Shown here piece after piece: positions 8,966 to 16,831 of a stretch of 64,000 nucleotides of DNA. Under the pieces are notes generated by a model that searched no databases, was not told where the DNA came from, and saw only the letters and a program-made list of their open reading frames with translations. This stretch comes from Oceanospirillum sediminis. GTDB lineage: Bacteria; Pseudomonadota; Gammaproteobacteria; Pseudomonadales; Halomonadaceae. How positions within the stretch are numbered: position 1 is the stretch's first letter; the number at the start of each line of letters is the position of its first letter. The translations under genes and the position numbers were made by a program. The DNA is taken from the NCBI RefSeq assembly GCF_014164585.1, contig NZ_JACJFM010000001.1, positions 248,001-312,000 of the forward strand, written 5' to 3'.

Positions 8966-9802
8966 ATGCAGATCAAGGTTAAGCCGATCGGCGGCCATCG
9001 TTATGAAATACGACTGGATAAAACCCGCTTAGTGCTCGATGAATCCGATTGTCGGGAGATGCGGGATGCATTATCTCACAGCATAGAAACTTTCTCCCGC
9101 TATCCCTCTGCTGACTGGGAAGAAGCCAGAACCGAATTCCAGCAGCTGCTGCCTGCTCTGGAACATCTGGAGAAATTCACCGATAACGATCTGGCCCTGT
9201 TAATACGGGAATTTGACTTTGTCCTCCTGTACAGGGTTTGTCAGAATCGTCCGATGACTACGCTGTTGAAGAAACTGGAAACGGCTCTGGGGCGTAAAGA
9301 GATTGATCGTCTGGTGGTTGAAGGAGAACGTCTTCCTCTGAAACCCCTATGGGAAGTCAACCTGCGTATGAGTGCTCTGGTACGAACCATAGAGCGTATG
9401 AAAGATGAAGGGGAGATCAAGCCTCCACCGATGCCGGATCTTACCCGGATACAGGCTGCAGCAAAATTAAGCCATGCCCCGGAAGCCAGCTTTATACGTC
9501 AGGTACTGAATAAACTGGATGGATTCCCGGATAAAGCACTGATGGCCGTTTTCCGGCAGACACCGCCCAGAGAACTGGCAAAACTCTGGCTAATCATCGA
9601 AGAGTTGCCTGAAGGCAGTATGCCTGCCCGCTTTAACCAGTTGATTCCTGAAAATACACGGGACAAGTTACACCCGGCTAAACCATCCAGTATCACTCCG
9701 GCTGATGCAAAAAAAACCGCTCAGCTGATCGTTGATGTAGTGAAAAACCTGCAAAATAAAAAACCTTCCACTCCGCCCCCTTCCGGACCGGTTCTGACCT
9801 GA
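8966..9802 (+). CDS. Protein with two FliG-like helical repeats
   Basis: 278-residue soluble protein that I cannot name. The first 40 residues (MQIKVKPIGGHRYEIRL...) resemble the start of the next gene's product. Residues about 74-152 (LALLIREFDFVLLY...LVRTIERMKDEGEIK) follow the helix pattern of the FliG middle/C-terminal domain, where a resolving helix pair is followed by ...IVRRLEEEGEI. Residues about 176-265 (RQVLNKLDGFPDKALMAVF...ADAKKTAQLIVDVVKNL) look like a second copy. The C-terminus is Pro/Lys-rich. AGGAAAGG precedes the ATG. Likely an operon with the gene 11 bp downstream. No flagellar gene is nearby, so a rotor role is inference only. Confidence 0.6.
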   Translation: MQIKVKPIGGHRYEIRLDKTRLVLDESDCREMRDALSHSIETFSRYPSADWEEARTEFQQLLPALEHLEKFTDNDLALLIREFDFVLLYRVCQNRPMTTLLKKLETALGRKEIDRLVVEGERLPLKPLWEVNLRMSALVRTIERMKDEGEIKPPPMPDLTRIQAAAKLSHAPEASFIRQVLNKLDGFPDKALMAVFRQTPPRELAKLWLIIEELPEGSMPARFNQLIPENTRDKLHPAKPSSITPADAKKTAQLIVDVVKNLQNKKPSTPPPSGPVLT

Positions 9803-9813
9803 CAGGAGCAGAT

Positions 9814-10287
9814 ATGAGTTTTAATGTACGTAAAGTGGGCGAACATCATTTCCGCCTTGAAAAAGAGTTCTTTTCTACCCAGCTGGATCTGGTCGATTCT
9901 GTACGTCTGATGTCAAAGCTGGATGAGCAGTTAGGTATGAACCCCCCATTATCCCAGGGACAACCTAATTTTCTGGCCCTGTACCGGAAGCTGCTCCTGG
10001 TCCTGACGCATATGGATCAGCGTAGTATGCAGCACCTGATGCACCTGGCATCACGGGATCTGCTGGTTAACATTCTGCGCACAGTGAAGGCCTCCAAGCT
10101 GGAAAACCGTTTGATGACCTATATCACAAAACGTAATCGCCAGGCGATTGAAAGTGATGTGCTGTATGATCAGCAGATCAAACCAGGAGATGCGCTGCAG
10201 GCTTATTCAGATTTCTTTGCACTGGTTGAGCAGCTGATTGATGAAGGCCAGATTACACTGGTTGATCCGAATGGAGATTACTACTGA
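9814..10287 (+). CDS. FliG C-terminal-like domain protein
   Basis: 157-residue soluble protein. Residues about 58-150 (LRKLLLVL-type helices, then SRDLLVNILRTVKASKLENRL, MTYITKRNRQAIESD, QAYSDFFALVEQLIDEGQITL) follow the order and spacing of FliG: LLLLALKGASEELKEKFL, SNMSKRAAELLKED, AQKKIVEIVRRLEEEGKIVI. The N-terminal 40 residues share a MxxxVxxxGxHxxxL pattern with the product of the preceding gene. GGAG lies eight bases before the ATG. It is co-oriented with and 11 bp downstream of the two-repeat protein, suggesting the two proteins work together. The FliG relation is my alignment by eye. Confidence 0.6.
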   Translation: MSFNVRKVGEHHFRLEKEFFSTQLDLVDSVRLMSKLDEQLGMNPPLSQGQPNFLALYRKLLLVLTHMDQRSMQHLMHLASRDLLVNILRTVKASKLENRLMTYITKRNRQAIESDVLYDQQIKPGDALQAYSDFFALVEQLIDEGQITLVDPNGDYY

Positions 10288-10350
10288 GCAGGGCTGAACT
10301 CCCGTTCAACCTCTGGCCATTGCCTTATACAGAAACACAGCATTTTCAGC

Positions 10351-10379
10351 AAAGAGCAGACGATGTATTTCTGCTCTTT
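10351..10379. terminator. Bidirectional terminator between convergent genes
   Basis: Perfect 10-bp inverted repeat (10351-10360 with 10370-10379), with AAA at one end and TTT at the other, between genes ending at 10287 (+) and 10407 (-). Confidence 0.65.
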
Positions 10380-10406
10380 ACTGGCAGTAACCAATCAGAA
10401 TAAAGA

Positions 10407-11066
10407 TCAGCTCCAGGGCAGAATCATCTCTTTACTCAGCGCTTCTTTTCTACGCTGACTGTCCATACGGGCTTTATATTCCCGCTGCATGCGCTGCTCC
10501 AGCATCACACGTTCTTTACCAGCCTGAATCTGACGAGCCTGATTAACCCGCTGTTGCTGCTGCATACGAGCCATGCTGACTCTTTGCTGTTCAGTCATAC
10601 GGGCATGAGCAACCCGTTGCTTCTCCTGCACCCTGGTCCGCTCAACCCTTCGTTTCTGATCACGGTAAAAAGCATACTCACGGTTTCTTAACCCATGACC
10701 TGACTGAGCTTCCCGTTGCATTCTTGCCGTCTTAGCCTGATTGACACGATCAAATTCTGCCGTCCGGAATGCCGCTTCTTTTTGTAATCGTTGTTGTCGA
10801 TCACGCTGAACCCGCGTCGTTTGTTCTGCACGGGAACGACGCACTCTCTGATCAGTGGCTATGCGGGCTTGTCTGACCCTTTGCTCCTGCTCCAGACGAG
10901 CCTGAATGACTCTTTGTCGGGCCTGGTACAATTTCATCTGCACAGGAGTCATCCCAGCGAACGCCTGTTCAGACATCATAGCGGGGCTTCCATTATCCGC
11001 AGCCAATACAGATACTGGCGACAGAAGGACAATATAAACCAGTGAACCTGTTATTATCTTTCTCAT
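10407..11066 (-). CDS. Periplasmic protein of 11-residue QRV-x3-R repeats
   Basis: 219 residues with a signal peptide cleaved near residue 22 (VSVLAAD). The rest is almost entirely Gln/Arg/Glu/Met-rich helix. A motif QRVxxAR recurs every 11 residues: at 51, 62, 73 (and TRV at 84), then RRV at 139 and QRV at 150, 161 and 172. Such hendecad periodicity predicts a long, nearly straight or slightly right-handed coiled coil or amphipathic helix with strong positive charge. It ends ILPWS. No homologous family recognised. It could bind peptidoglycan, nucleic acid or anionic lipid; this is inference. Single-gene transcript, convergent with the FliG-like pair. Confidence 0.65.
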   Translation of the reverse strand: MRKIITGSLVYIVLLSPVSVLAADNGSPAMMSEQAFAGMTPVQMKLYQARQRVIQARLEQEQRVRQARIATDQRVRRSRAEQTTRVQRDRQQRLQKEAAFRTAEFDRVNQAKTARMQREAQSGHGLRNREYAFYRDQKRRVERTRVQEKQRVAHARMTEQQRVSMARMQQQQRVNQARQIQAGKERVMLEQRMQREYKARMDSQRRKEALSKEMILPWS

Positions 11067-11448
11067 AGAAGCCTCTCTGTACAGAACAAACCAATGTAAA
11101 GGAAATTCAGAACTCGTAATATGTCATCATATTGTTTTCTATCATAGCGGTTAGCCCTGAAAACTGCGCGGTATATCACATCATATATCATCCATTACAA
11201 GCCCAGCGCCAAATACCTTTTACTCAATCCCGCTCAGGGATCAAAGCATCACAGAAGATCTCCACCAGAAAATATAATTTTTCAGCACCCAGAATTCTCT
11301 GCGACTATTTTACGAATCAGTAAAAAGCAGTGCATAAAGCAATAAAACATTACATTTTATCTTGTTAACCTGGTTACTTATATTTACAGTTTAATATTAA
11401 GAATATTACATGCACGTCTGTACCCGTTGTTAACAAGGTTGCCCTGCC
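11067..11448. other. 382-bp divergent intergenic region
   Basis: A/T-rich region between the divergent repeat-protein gene and the PAS gene, so it must hold promoters for both. Several TATAAT-like hexamers occur, but I cannot pick one with a convincing partner. A 63-residue open frame at 11132-11323 has no ribosome site or recognisable product and is not called. Confidence 0.5.
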
Positions 11449-11994
11449 ATGTCCCGCACGATCACCCCACGTAACCATGAAGTTTTTCTGAATGACAATG
11501 ATCTGATTGTCAGTAAAACCTGCCCTAAAGGAAAAATTACCTACGCAAATCGAAAGTTTATGGCGATTTCTGGCTTCTCAGAACAAGAGTTGCTTGATAA
11601 ACCCCATAATCTGATCCGCCACCCGGATATGCCTAAAGGGGTATTCCGCATGATGTGGAAAGCACTACAACAGGGCAATGAGTTTTTCGGCTATGTTAAA
11701 AACCTGTGTGCCGACGGCTCCTATTACTGGGTATTTGCCAATATCACACCGGATATTGATCTGGATGGCCAGGTTAAGGGATTCTACTCCGTCCGACGTA
11801 AGCCAGCACCGGAAACGATCCGAAATATTATCGAACCTCTATATAAGAAAATGCTGTCAATTGAAGCAAATGGGCAAGGCAGCAGTGCAATTGATCAGTC
11901 TGTACGAGAAGTTGAACTCTGGCTGGAGACAATAGAGATGGATTATTGCCATGCCATGATTCAACTCTACCAGACCGGTCAGCCTCAGGAGTAA
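11449..11994 (+). CDS. Aer-like stand-alone PAS sensor protein
   Basis: 181-residue cytosolic protein. Residues about 14-115 form a PAS domain of the Aer kind: [27 protein letters not shown], then the hallmark [17 protein letters not shown], then [20 protein letters not shown]. In Aer the equivalent residues bind FAD and sense electron-transport redox state. The C-terminal part (about 120-181) is helical and ends without membrane anchor or signalling domain. The stop is 4 bp before the ATG of an MCP gene that lacks a sensor of its own, so the two probably form a receptor in trans. Confidence 0.85.
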   Translation: MSRTITPRNHEVFLNDNDLIVSKTCPKGKITYANRKFMAISGFSEQELLDKPHNLIRHPDMPKGVFRMMWKALQQGNEFFGYVKNLCADGSYYWVFANITPDIDLDGQVKGFYSVRRKPAPETIRNIIEPLYKKMLSIEANGQGSSAIDQSVREVELWLETIEMDYCHAMIQLYQTGQPQE

Positions 11995-11998
11995 CTTT

Positions 11999-13495
11999 AT
12001 GTCCGTCATTAAGAATGAAACCAGTCAGGGTATTCCTTTTCTGAAGACCCAGTTCGTCTGGGGCAGCCTGTTCTGTTACGTCATTATCAGTCTGACTTTT
12101 GTCTACTCTACCTGGCAATACGGTCTGGATCTGTGGCATGTTGCCGGAGGCATTATTGTATGCACTATTCTCGGCCTGCAGATCCTTCAGGCTCTGCGCA
12201 TGATAGAAACCCTGAAACGGCTCAACGTTACTCTGAATATGAGTATAAAAGGAGAACTTCACCACAGAATTCACAATACCAGGGGGTTAGGTGAACTGGG
12301 AAAAGTTGCCTGGGCTCTGAATGATTTGCTGGATCAGGTCGAGAGCTACTTTAAAGAAGTTGATACGGCTTTCACCCAGGTATCGCAGGGTAACTTCCAC
12401 CGACCTCCTCTGAGTCCGGGTTTGCCTGGCCGAATGGGATCATCATTGCGTTCCATCACTCATTCCATTGACGCAATGAAAGAAAACAAAAAACTTCTGA
12501 ACAGCAATAGCCTGGCATCTCAATTACATAAACTGAATACCGGCAATCTAATCAAAAATCTGAAGCAGGCTCAGCAGGATCTGACGCATATCGATGCAGA
12601 TGCCCGACGCGTCGGTGATGAAGCCAGCCAGAACGCTTCCGAAGCCAAAGCCTCACTGACAGCTGTAGAAACCATCGGCCATTCTATCCGTGATATCGCT
12701 GAAACCGTCAGCCAGGTTACTGATGTGGTTCACATTCTCAGCAAAGACAGTGACCAGGTTGCTGATTCGCTGATGACCATTAAAGATATCGCAGATCAGA
12801 CTAATCTACTGGCACTGAATGCCTCGATTGAAGCCGCCAGAGCCGGAGATCAAGGCCGTGGTTTTGCAGTGGTAGCAGATGAAGTCAAACAGTTATCTCA
12901 ACGAACCAAAGAAGCCGCTGAATCTGTAGATCGTATTCTGTCCGGTTTCAGCCAGCGTGTTGCGGAAGTCAGTAAAGTATCAGAGCACTCTAAAGAGGTC
13001 ACCAGCCAGATGGAAGAGCTGGTCAGTGAATTTGAAGTGCGCTTCAATCAGCTGGCAACGACATCTGAGCATTCAGCAACTCAGATTGAAGGGATTGCAA
13101 CGGTTATTTATCACTCCCTGGTCAAACTGGATCACGTCATTTATAAACAGAATGCCTATGTGGCTCTGGGCGAACAGAATAAAGGACAGGAATACAATGC
13201 AGTCATGATCAACCATACCCAGTGTCGCCTGGGCAAATGGTATTACGAAAGTGAAGGTAAGGATAAGCTGGTGCACAGCCAGGCTTATCAGGCTCTGGAA
13301 GACCCTCATAGCCGGGTACACAACAGCGTACATAAGGCCCTTGAATTGCTGGATCTTAACTGGCACAAGCATGAATCGATCAGAGACGATATTGTGACCG
13401 CCATGAGAGGCTCAGAAGAAGCCAGCGAAGAAGTCATGCACTGGATTGACCAGATGACAGAAGTGCGGATGCAGCAACTGGGGCTGCATACCTGA
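11999..13495 (+). CDS. Methyl-accepting chemotaxis protein with C-terminal CZB domain
   Basis: 498 residues. Two membrane segments (about 20-37 and 44-63) are joined by a very short periplasmic turn, so there is no external ligand domain, as in Aer. A HAMP-like stretch (about 64-130) leads to the MCP signalling hairpin, with the tip segment [25 protein letters not shown] starting near residue 271. The C-terminus (about 380-495) is a chemoreceptor zinc-binding (CZB) domain with HxxC at 406-409 ([11 protein letters not shown]) and further His in [17 protein letters not shown] and WHKHE. CZB domains bind zinc and can sense HOCl or metal. It is translationally linked to the upstream PAS gene. Confidence 0.92.
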   Translation: MSVIKNETSQGIPFLKTQFVWGSLFCYVIISLTFVYSTWQYGLDLWHVAGGIIVCTILGLQILQALRMIETLKRLNVTLNMSIKGELHHRIHNTRGLGELGKVAWALNDLLDQVESYFKEVDTAFTQVSQGNFHRPPLSPGLPGRMGSSLRSITHSIDAMKENKKLLNSNSLASQLHKLNTGNLIKNLKQAQQDLTHIDADARRVGDEASQNASEAKASLTAVETIGHSIRDIAETVSQVTDVVHILSKDSDQVADSLMTIKDIADQTNLLALNASIEAARAGDQGRGFAVVADEVKQLSQRTKEAAESVDRILSGFSQRVAEVSKVSEHSKEVTSQMEELVSEFEVRFNQLATTSEHSATQIEGIATVIYHSLVKLDHVIYKQNAYVALGEQNKGQEYNAVMINHTQCRLGKWYYESEGKDKLVHSQAYQALEDPHSRVHNSVHKALELLDLNWHKHESIRDDIVTAMRGSEEASEEVMHWIDQMTEVRMQQLGLHT

Positions 13496-13575
13496 CAACT
13501 ACCCTTATAGTCAGTGCAGAACCAGTATGAAATGAAGCGTCAGCTATCTGTCGCCTCATTACAGGCAAAGCAGCG

Positions 13576-13604
13576 AAAAAAAACCGATGATCCCTCATCG
13601 GTTT
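13576..13604 (-). terminator. Rho-independent terminator, minus strand
   Basis: Perfect 10-bp stem (13581-13590 with 13595-13604) and 4-nt loop. The T tract (eight T) lies on the minus strand, so it ends a leftward transcript, most likely that of the receiver gene at 13875, leaving a 3' UTR of about 270 nt. It may also stop the convergent MCP transcript. Confidence 0.8.
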
Positions 13605-13874
13605 CCGGGATTCACACAAGGGCATGAACCATAATAAATAAACAACGATTTTGTGGGCGCGATCATACTGGCAAAAAAACAGACTGCCCATAGCAATGAC
13701 GGAAAAGTCAAAAAACAGGTCTTCTCAGTGCAAATAATCCCCTTTAACCTGTCACAGGCCAAAAGCTCTGTCGCCAACGTGATTGGTGAACATATCTGCC
13801 TGCGGTAAAGCAGACTATACACTTCGCTGGGATATATCTTTTATTAACAAAGGCATGTTCACCTCTGAGACAGA
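13605..13874. other. Gene-free stretch, probable long 3' UTR
   Basis: About 270 bp between the receiver gene stop and the leftward terminator. A 75-residue minus-strand frame (13595-13822) runs into the terminator hairpin and has no recognisable protein features. A 3'-UTR-derived small RNA is possible, but nothing proves it. Confidence 0.4.
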
Positions 13875-14324
13875 TCAATCTGAACCGGTACAGGGTTTAA
13901 GGGAGTCAGACTCTTGATTCATAGGTGCCGGACAATCATCAAGCAGACAATGTTCACATAACTTATTCTGTAATACCTCCAGTAAACGCTTGCGGCGAAC
14001 AGGTTTTTCGATATATTCATCTGCCCCGGATTCTATCGCCAGTCTGAAGTCGATATCGGCCGTCATACCACTCATAAGCACCACAGGAATCGCTGCATAT
14101 TTTTCTGAGCTTTTAAGCTGGCGACACAGTTCATAGCCATCAATATCTTCCATCATGACATCACTCAGAATCAGTTCTGGTAAATGCCCTCCGGCCAGCC
14201 AGGTCAGCAGATCTTCTGAACAGGCAAAGCATACCGTCACATACGAGCAAAGTACTTCTTCAAGAAAGTCCAGAGTATCAGGATCATCGTCAACAACAGC
14301 GACTACTTTATTCACCTTAGCCAT
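13875..14324 (-). CDS. Single-domain response regulator (receiver)
   Basis: 149 residues, essentially one CheY-like receiver. Acidic pocket DDD at 12-14, phosphoacceptor Asp55 in ELILSDVMM, and conserved Lys107 in YIEKP are all present. No DNA-binding or enzyme output follows; the tail is Cys-rich (CEHCLLDDCPAP) and could bind metal. The open frame reaches 14459, but AGGAG upstream of the ATG at 14324 and homology with its paralogue set the start there. It is a close paralogue of the receiver at 14849, sharing VDDDPDTL, SDVMM and the DFR-AIE-GA-EY-EKPV block. Partner kinase unknown. Confidence 0.88.
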   Translation of the reverse strand: MAKVNKVVAVVDDDPDTLDFLEEVLCSYVTVCFACSEDLLTWLAGGHLPELILSDVMMEDIDGYELCRQLKSSEKYAAIPVVLMSGMTADIDFRLAIESGADEYIEKPVRRKRLLEVLQNKLCEHCLLDDCPAPMNQESDSLKPCTGSD

Positions 14325-14503
14325 AAATATGATTCTCCTGATTGTGACTGCATCAGACTTACAGCACAGCCTGTAAAGCAGAACAAGGTATAAATTAATA
14401 CTAATAAATTCTCTGAGTATCCCTCTGATTACGATAAAATCCTTAAATATCACCCACATCCTTCACAGCTCTGTTTAATACCGTGATCAGGAGGCAGGAA
14501 ATC

Positions 14504-14791
14504 ATGATTACAAAAAAACAGTCAGTTATCACACTGACAATATCCGCGATAGTGTTTCTGGCAGGCTGCGCCAGCCAGCCCCGGTATCATGCCCCCTCTG
14601 CCCATAGTCATATGGTACCTGCCAATAAAGCCTACGCGCCGTTGCTTTACAAAGAACATAAACATAGCCAACTGCCGGATAATCATTACTTCTATCCCCA
14701 TACTCATAGCCATTCTGGTATGGGGCAGCGCCGCTCTCAACCAACAAGATACCGGGTGACACCAATATACCGACCTTCCCTGCGTGACTGA
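14504..14791 (+). CDS. Small His-rich lipoprotein
   Basis: 95-residue lipoprotein. The signal sequence ends in a lipobox (FLAGC) near residue 22, so the mature protein is lipidated at Cys. The mature part is full of His (HAPSAHSHM, KEHKHSQ, NHYFYPHTHSHSG), a composition suited to binding Zn, Cu or Ni, though no defined site is visible. AGGAGG followed by GGAAATC precedes the ATG at 14504, which I prefer to 14483. It lies between two paralogous receiver genes and is transcribed opposite to both. Function unknown. Confidence 0.72.
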   Translation: MITKKQSVITLTISAIVFLAGCASQPRYHAPSAHSHMVPANKAYAPLLYKEHKHSQLPDNHYFYPHTHSHSGMGQRRSQPTRYRVTPIYRPSLRD

Positions 14792-14810
14792 CAACCACAG
14801 CAATCGCGAT

Positions 14811-14837
14811 GATTGTCAGCTCAACGGGCTGACAATC
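14811..14837. terminator. Hairpin between convergent genes
   Basis: Perfect 10-bp stem (14811-14820 with 14828-14837) between the lipoprotein stop and the receiver gene stop. It lacks a T tract on either strand, so it may be a weak or factor-dependent terminator. Confidence 0.45.
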
Positions 14838-14848
14838 AAAAGGCCTGT

Positions 14849-15220
14849 TTATTCCCTGAGATGCTCGCAGACTCGACGCTTTAACACATCTATAGCGACG
14901 GGTTTTTCCAGATACTCATTAGCTCCACATTCAATAGCTTTACGGAAATCAACCTTATCTCCATATCCACTGATGAGTAATACAGGGATATGTTTCAATT
15001 CATCTCGTTTTTTCACCATCTGGCATAAAGTATAGCCATCCATCTGGTTCATCATGACATCTGAGATAATAAGATCAGGCAGATTGTCGGGTTCCAGTGC
15101 AAAAAGCAGATCTTCCGGTCTCTGAAAACATCTCACCTGATAATCGCCCAGAAATTCCTGCAACAACTCCAGCGTGTCAGGATCATCATCTGCAATTGCT
15201 ATCACTTTTTTTTCCTGCAT
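14849..15220 (-). CDS. Single-domain response regulator (receiver)
   Basis: 123-residue CheY-like receiver with DDD at 11-13, phosphoacceptor Asp54 (DLIISDVMM), conserved Ser/Gly (LLISGYG) and Lys106 (YLEKP). No output domain. It resembles the receiver encoded about 500 bp away, implying a local duplication split by the lipoprotein gene. Such stand-alone receivers act by protein contact, for example in phosphorelays or on motors. AGGAG precedes the ATG. Confidence 0.9.
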   Translation of the reverse strand: MQEKKVIAIADDDPDTLELLQEFLGDYQVRCFQRPEDLLFALEPDNLPDLIISDVMMNQMDGYTLCQMVKKRDELKHIPVLLISGYGDKVDFRKAIECGANEYLEKPVAIDVLKRRVCEHLRE

Positions 15221-15449
15221 GATTGAAACTCCTGCTCTCCCTTGTGCCTATAACTTATTCAGCATAGTTCTCCTGCTTGCTTCATAGCGGAAATATTGAG
15301 ATTTTTTTGGCATATCGCTGCAGTAAACTTTTATCAACTGCAATAATTTGATGCCTTCTGGCCTGGCCTGAAAGAGCGTTATCCGTGCCTTTGCAGGGAC
15401 ATTACTGATACACTGAACAAGAAAAATCCTGAATCAGAACTTTCTGACT

Positions 15450-16361
15450 ATGCTGAAAGACCTCAACCTGAAACATCTCTATTATTTCTGGGTTATCGCA
15501 GAATCCGGATCTATTGCCCGAGCCAGTGATCAGCTGGACCTGGCACCACAAACACTCAGTAGCCAGCTATCTGCTTTTGAGGCAAGAACAGGAGCTCTGT
15601 TTTTCCGCAAAGGCAGGGGACTCAGGCTGACTCCGCTAGGAGATCAGGTTCGTCACTATGCCAGTCAGATTTTTACTCTGGCAGGCGAACTGGATCAGGT
15701 GCTGAAACAACCGGATATTACCCAACCTCTGGATCTGGCTGTCGGGTTTGCCGCTTCAGTACATAAAATGATCGCCTACCATCTGATCACACCGGCTATA
15801 GCAGACCCGCAGCCCATACGACTGAAAATCGTCAGCGGCCGCTTTCCGAACTTACTGAAAGACCTTAAACGCCAGACTCTTGATATCGTCATCAGTGATC
15901 AGCCTTTATCAGATGATATTCAGGATCTGCACAGCACCCATTTGCTCAGCTCGCCACTCTCTTTGTTTGCCGCTCCGGAACTGGCCAGGAAATTACAACA
16001 TAATTTCCCGGCATCATTACAACAACAACCTTTACTGACAAACGATACAGAGACCGGCTGGTTCTCTGAACTGACTCAGTGGTTATCCGGGCATAATGTA
16101 TCCATGAATGTTTCTGCCGAGATCAGCGACAGCGCTCTGATTAAAATTTTTGCCCGGGAAGGCATGGGAATCTTCGCCGCACCAACAGTTATTAAAGATG
16201 AGGTCTGCCGACAATATCTGGTAGAAGAAGCAGGGGAAATCCAGTCTGTCTTTGTAGAGCACTTTGCGATTACCCGCACGCCAGACCCGATTCATCCGGC
16301 CATTCGGACTATTCTTCAGAATGCACCTGCGAACAAATCATCGAAAAAATCTGACAATTAA
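15450..16361 (+). CDS. LysR-family regulator, NhaR-like
   Basis: 303 residues. The N-terminal winged helix-turn-helix begins LNLKHLYYFWVIAESGSIARASDQLDLAPQTLSSQLSAFE, very close to NhaR (HLYYFW...LTPQTITGQI). KGRGLRLTPLGDQV and the effector-domain segments LDIVISDQPL and ALIKIFAREGMGIFAAPTVI also follow NhaR. NhaR activates nhaA and other genes in response to Na+. No nhaA lies nearby, so the regulon is elsewhere and I leave the symbol blank. Single-gene transcript with a 229-bp upstream region. Confidence 0.87.
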   Translation: MLKDLNLKHLYYFWVIAESGSIARASDQLDLAPQTLSSQLSAFEARTGALFFRKGRGLRLTPLGDQVRHYASQIFTLAGELDQVLKQPDITQPLDLAVGFAASVHKMIAYHLITPAIADPQPIRLKIVSGRFPNLLKDLKRQTLDIVISDQPLSDDIQDLHSTHLLSSPLSLFAAPELARKLQHNFPASLQQQPLLTNDTETGWFSELTQWLSGHNVSMNVSAEISDSALIKIFAREGMGIFAAPTVIKDEVCRQYLVEEAGEIQSVFVEHFAITRTPDPIHPAIRTILQNAPANKSSKKSDN

Positions 16362-16763
16362 AATGAAAAAATCTGTTTTTCTGGAAGGATAGTTCAGACA
16401 TTCTTGCCCTGTGTTCAATCGCCACAGGCATAGCGGGGTACAGTGCCTCCCTGCCTTCCGGGCAAAGTATCACACTGTAAGGCACAGAGTCTTTTCTCGC
16501 CTCCCTTACCAAGGATTCTGTGTCTTACTCTTCCCTATTCTGTTCAGGGATATCCACAACCCGCCTCTGCATACCAGTGCGAATGTACACACTTATACAA
16601 AAGTGTTTCGATATTTTCAGCCAATGGCTGAGGAATGCAACCTTCTGCTAAAAAGAAGCTTTTTTGGGTGCTTATATTTATATCTGCCAGTCAGGCTTCA
16701 CCCTCCCCCCCTACACCACAGACACTCGCAATAGTCCGTGAATATCCAGAGTACCGGAAAGCA
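16362..16763. other. Gene-free stretch with several inverted repeats
   Basis: About 400 bp between the NhaR-like gene and the phaR terminator. The first half (about 16406-16530) is dense in complementary arms: GTGCCT (16444-16449) with AGGCAC, TGCC with GGCA around TTCC, and CACAGA with TCTGTG. This could be a folded RNA or the 3' UTR of the regulator. Open frames here (e.g. 16411-16734) show low-complexity Pro/His/Cys content and no ribosome site. Confidence 0.4.
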
Positions 16764-16797
16764 TAAAAAATCCCTGACGGAGTCTTCCGACAGGGAT
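16764..16797 (-). terminator. phaR terminator
   Basis: Inverted repeat ATCCCTGaCGGA / TCCGACAGGGAT (left arm from 16770, right arm 16786-16797), 12 positions with one mismatch, followed by a run of T on the minus strand. It lies 35 bp past the phaR stop. Confidence 0.85.
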
Positions 16798-16831
16798 CTG
16801 GTATTAAAGCATCTGCTGACGATAAGATGGA

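Noticed and set aside
13595-13822. 75-residue minus-strand frame
   Set aside because: It ends inside the terminator hairpin and shows no protein-like features.
15450-16361. NhaR symbol and an Na+/H+ antiporter unit
   Set aside because: No nhaA homologue nearby, so only NhaR-like is supported.
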